A stretch of 6,293 nucleotides of DNA, taken from contig CALZAJ010000099.1 of NCBI GenBank assembly GCA_945613785.1, positions 1 through 6,293 on the forward strand, given 5' to 3'. Positions 6,250-6,293 of the stretch are shown here, one piece after another. This stretch comes from an uncultured Verrucomicrobiota bacterium (GTDB lineage Bacteria; Verrucomicrobiota; Kiritimatiellia; RFP12; UBA1067). Position 1 is the first letter of the stretch; the number at the start of each line of letters is the position of its first letter. Made by a program: the position numbers and the translations under genes. The notes below the pieces were generated by a model. The model made no database searches, had not been told where the DNA came from, and saw only the letters and a list, made by a program, of their open reading frames with translations.

Positions 6250-6293
6250 TAATATCACTTTGTCAGAATATGCGGCACATGAAAGGAACAATT
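6250..6293 (+). other. Possible promoter and 5' edge of a divergent gene cut by the window end
   Basis: TAATAT at 6250-6255 is a possible -10 element on the plus strand, without a good -35. Two in-frame ATGs follow at 6270 and 6279, and the frame stays open to the window end (MRHMKGTI), but neither has a Shine-Dalgarno before it. Alternatively AAAGGA (6282-6287) may be the ribosome-binding site of a gene starting just beyond base 6293, which spacing would allow. No product can be named from this little sequence. Confidence 0.3.

Overview
The window is a compact, GC-rich piece of bacterial chromosome. It holds six complete genes, all on the minus strand, packed head to tail as what looks like one operon. 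In transcription order (right to left) they are an RlmI-type 23S rRNA m5C methyltransferase (rlmI, 4910-6133), a YeaD-type hexose-6-phosphate mutarotase (3993-4913), a nucleoside:H+ symporter-like MFS carrier (2698-3909), phosphatidylserine decarboxylase (psd, 1802-2701), and the two subunits of error-prone DNA polymerase V, umuD (1381-1797) and umuC (110-1384).

Three junctions are 4-base start/stop overlaps: ATGA for rlmI/mutarotase, GTGA for transporter/psd and GTGA for umuD/umuC. The psd/umuD gap is only 4 bases. The one real gap, about 83 bases between the mutarotase and the transporter, is largely filled by a 17-codon reading frame of uncertain status. A consensus TATAAT -10 element lies only 12 bases upstream of the rlmI start codon, so the operon mRNA probably has a very short leader without a Shine-Dalgarno site.

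The right end (6134-6293) is an AT-richer intergenic region. It contains the rlmI promoter, an imperfect inverted repeat (6188-6221), and what may be the promoter and first codons, or only the ribosome-binding site, of a divergent plus-strand gene cut by the window edge. The left end (1-109), downstream of umuC, shows no gene, no convincing terminator hairpin and no repeat.

The genes do not form one pathway. They combine ribosome modification, sugar-phosphate anomer interconversion, nucleoside (or related) uptake, phosphatidylethanolamine synthesis and SOS-type translesion synthesis. Psd fits a phosphatidylethanolamine-making bacterium, and the GC-rich codons and overlapping gene ends fit a streamlined Gram-negative-type genome. 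A member of the PVC group (Verrucomicrobiota/Kiritimatiellota/Lentisphaerota) is possible, but this is only an impression and the sequence does not settle it.

I see no CRISPR array, mobile element, tRNA, rRNA or clearly novel system. The most noteworthy point is that umuDC sits at the 3' end of a housekeeping operon with no room for its own intergenic SOS promoter.
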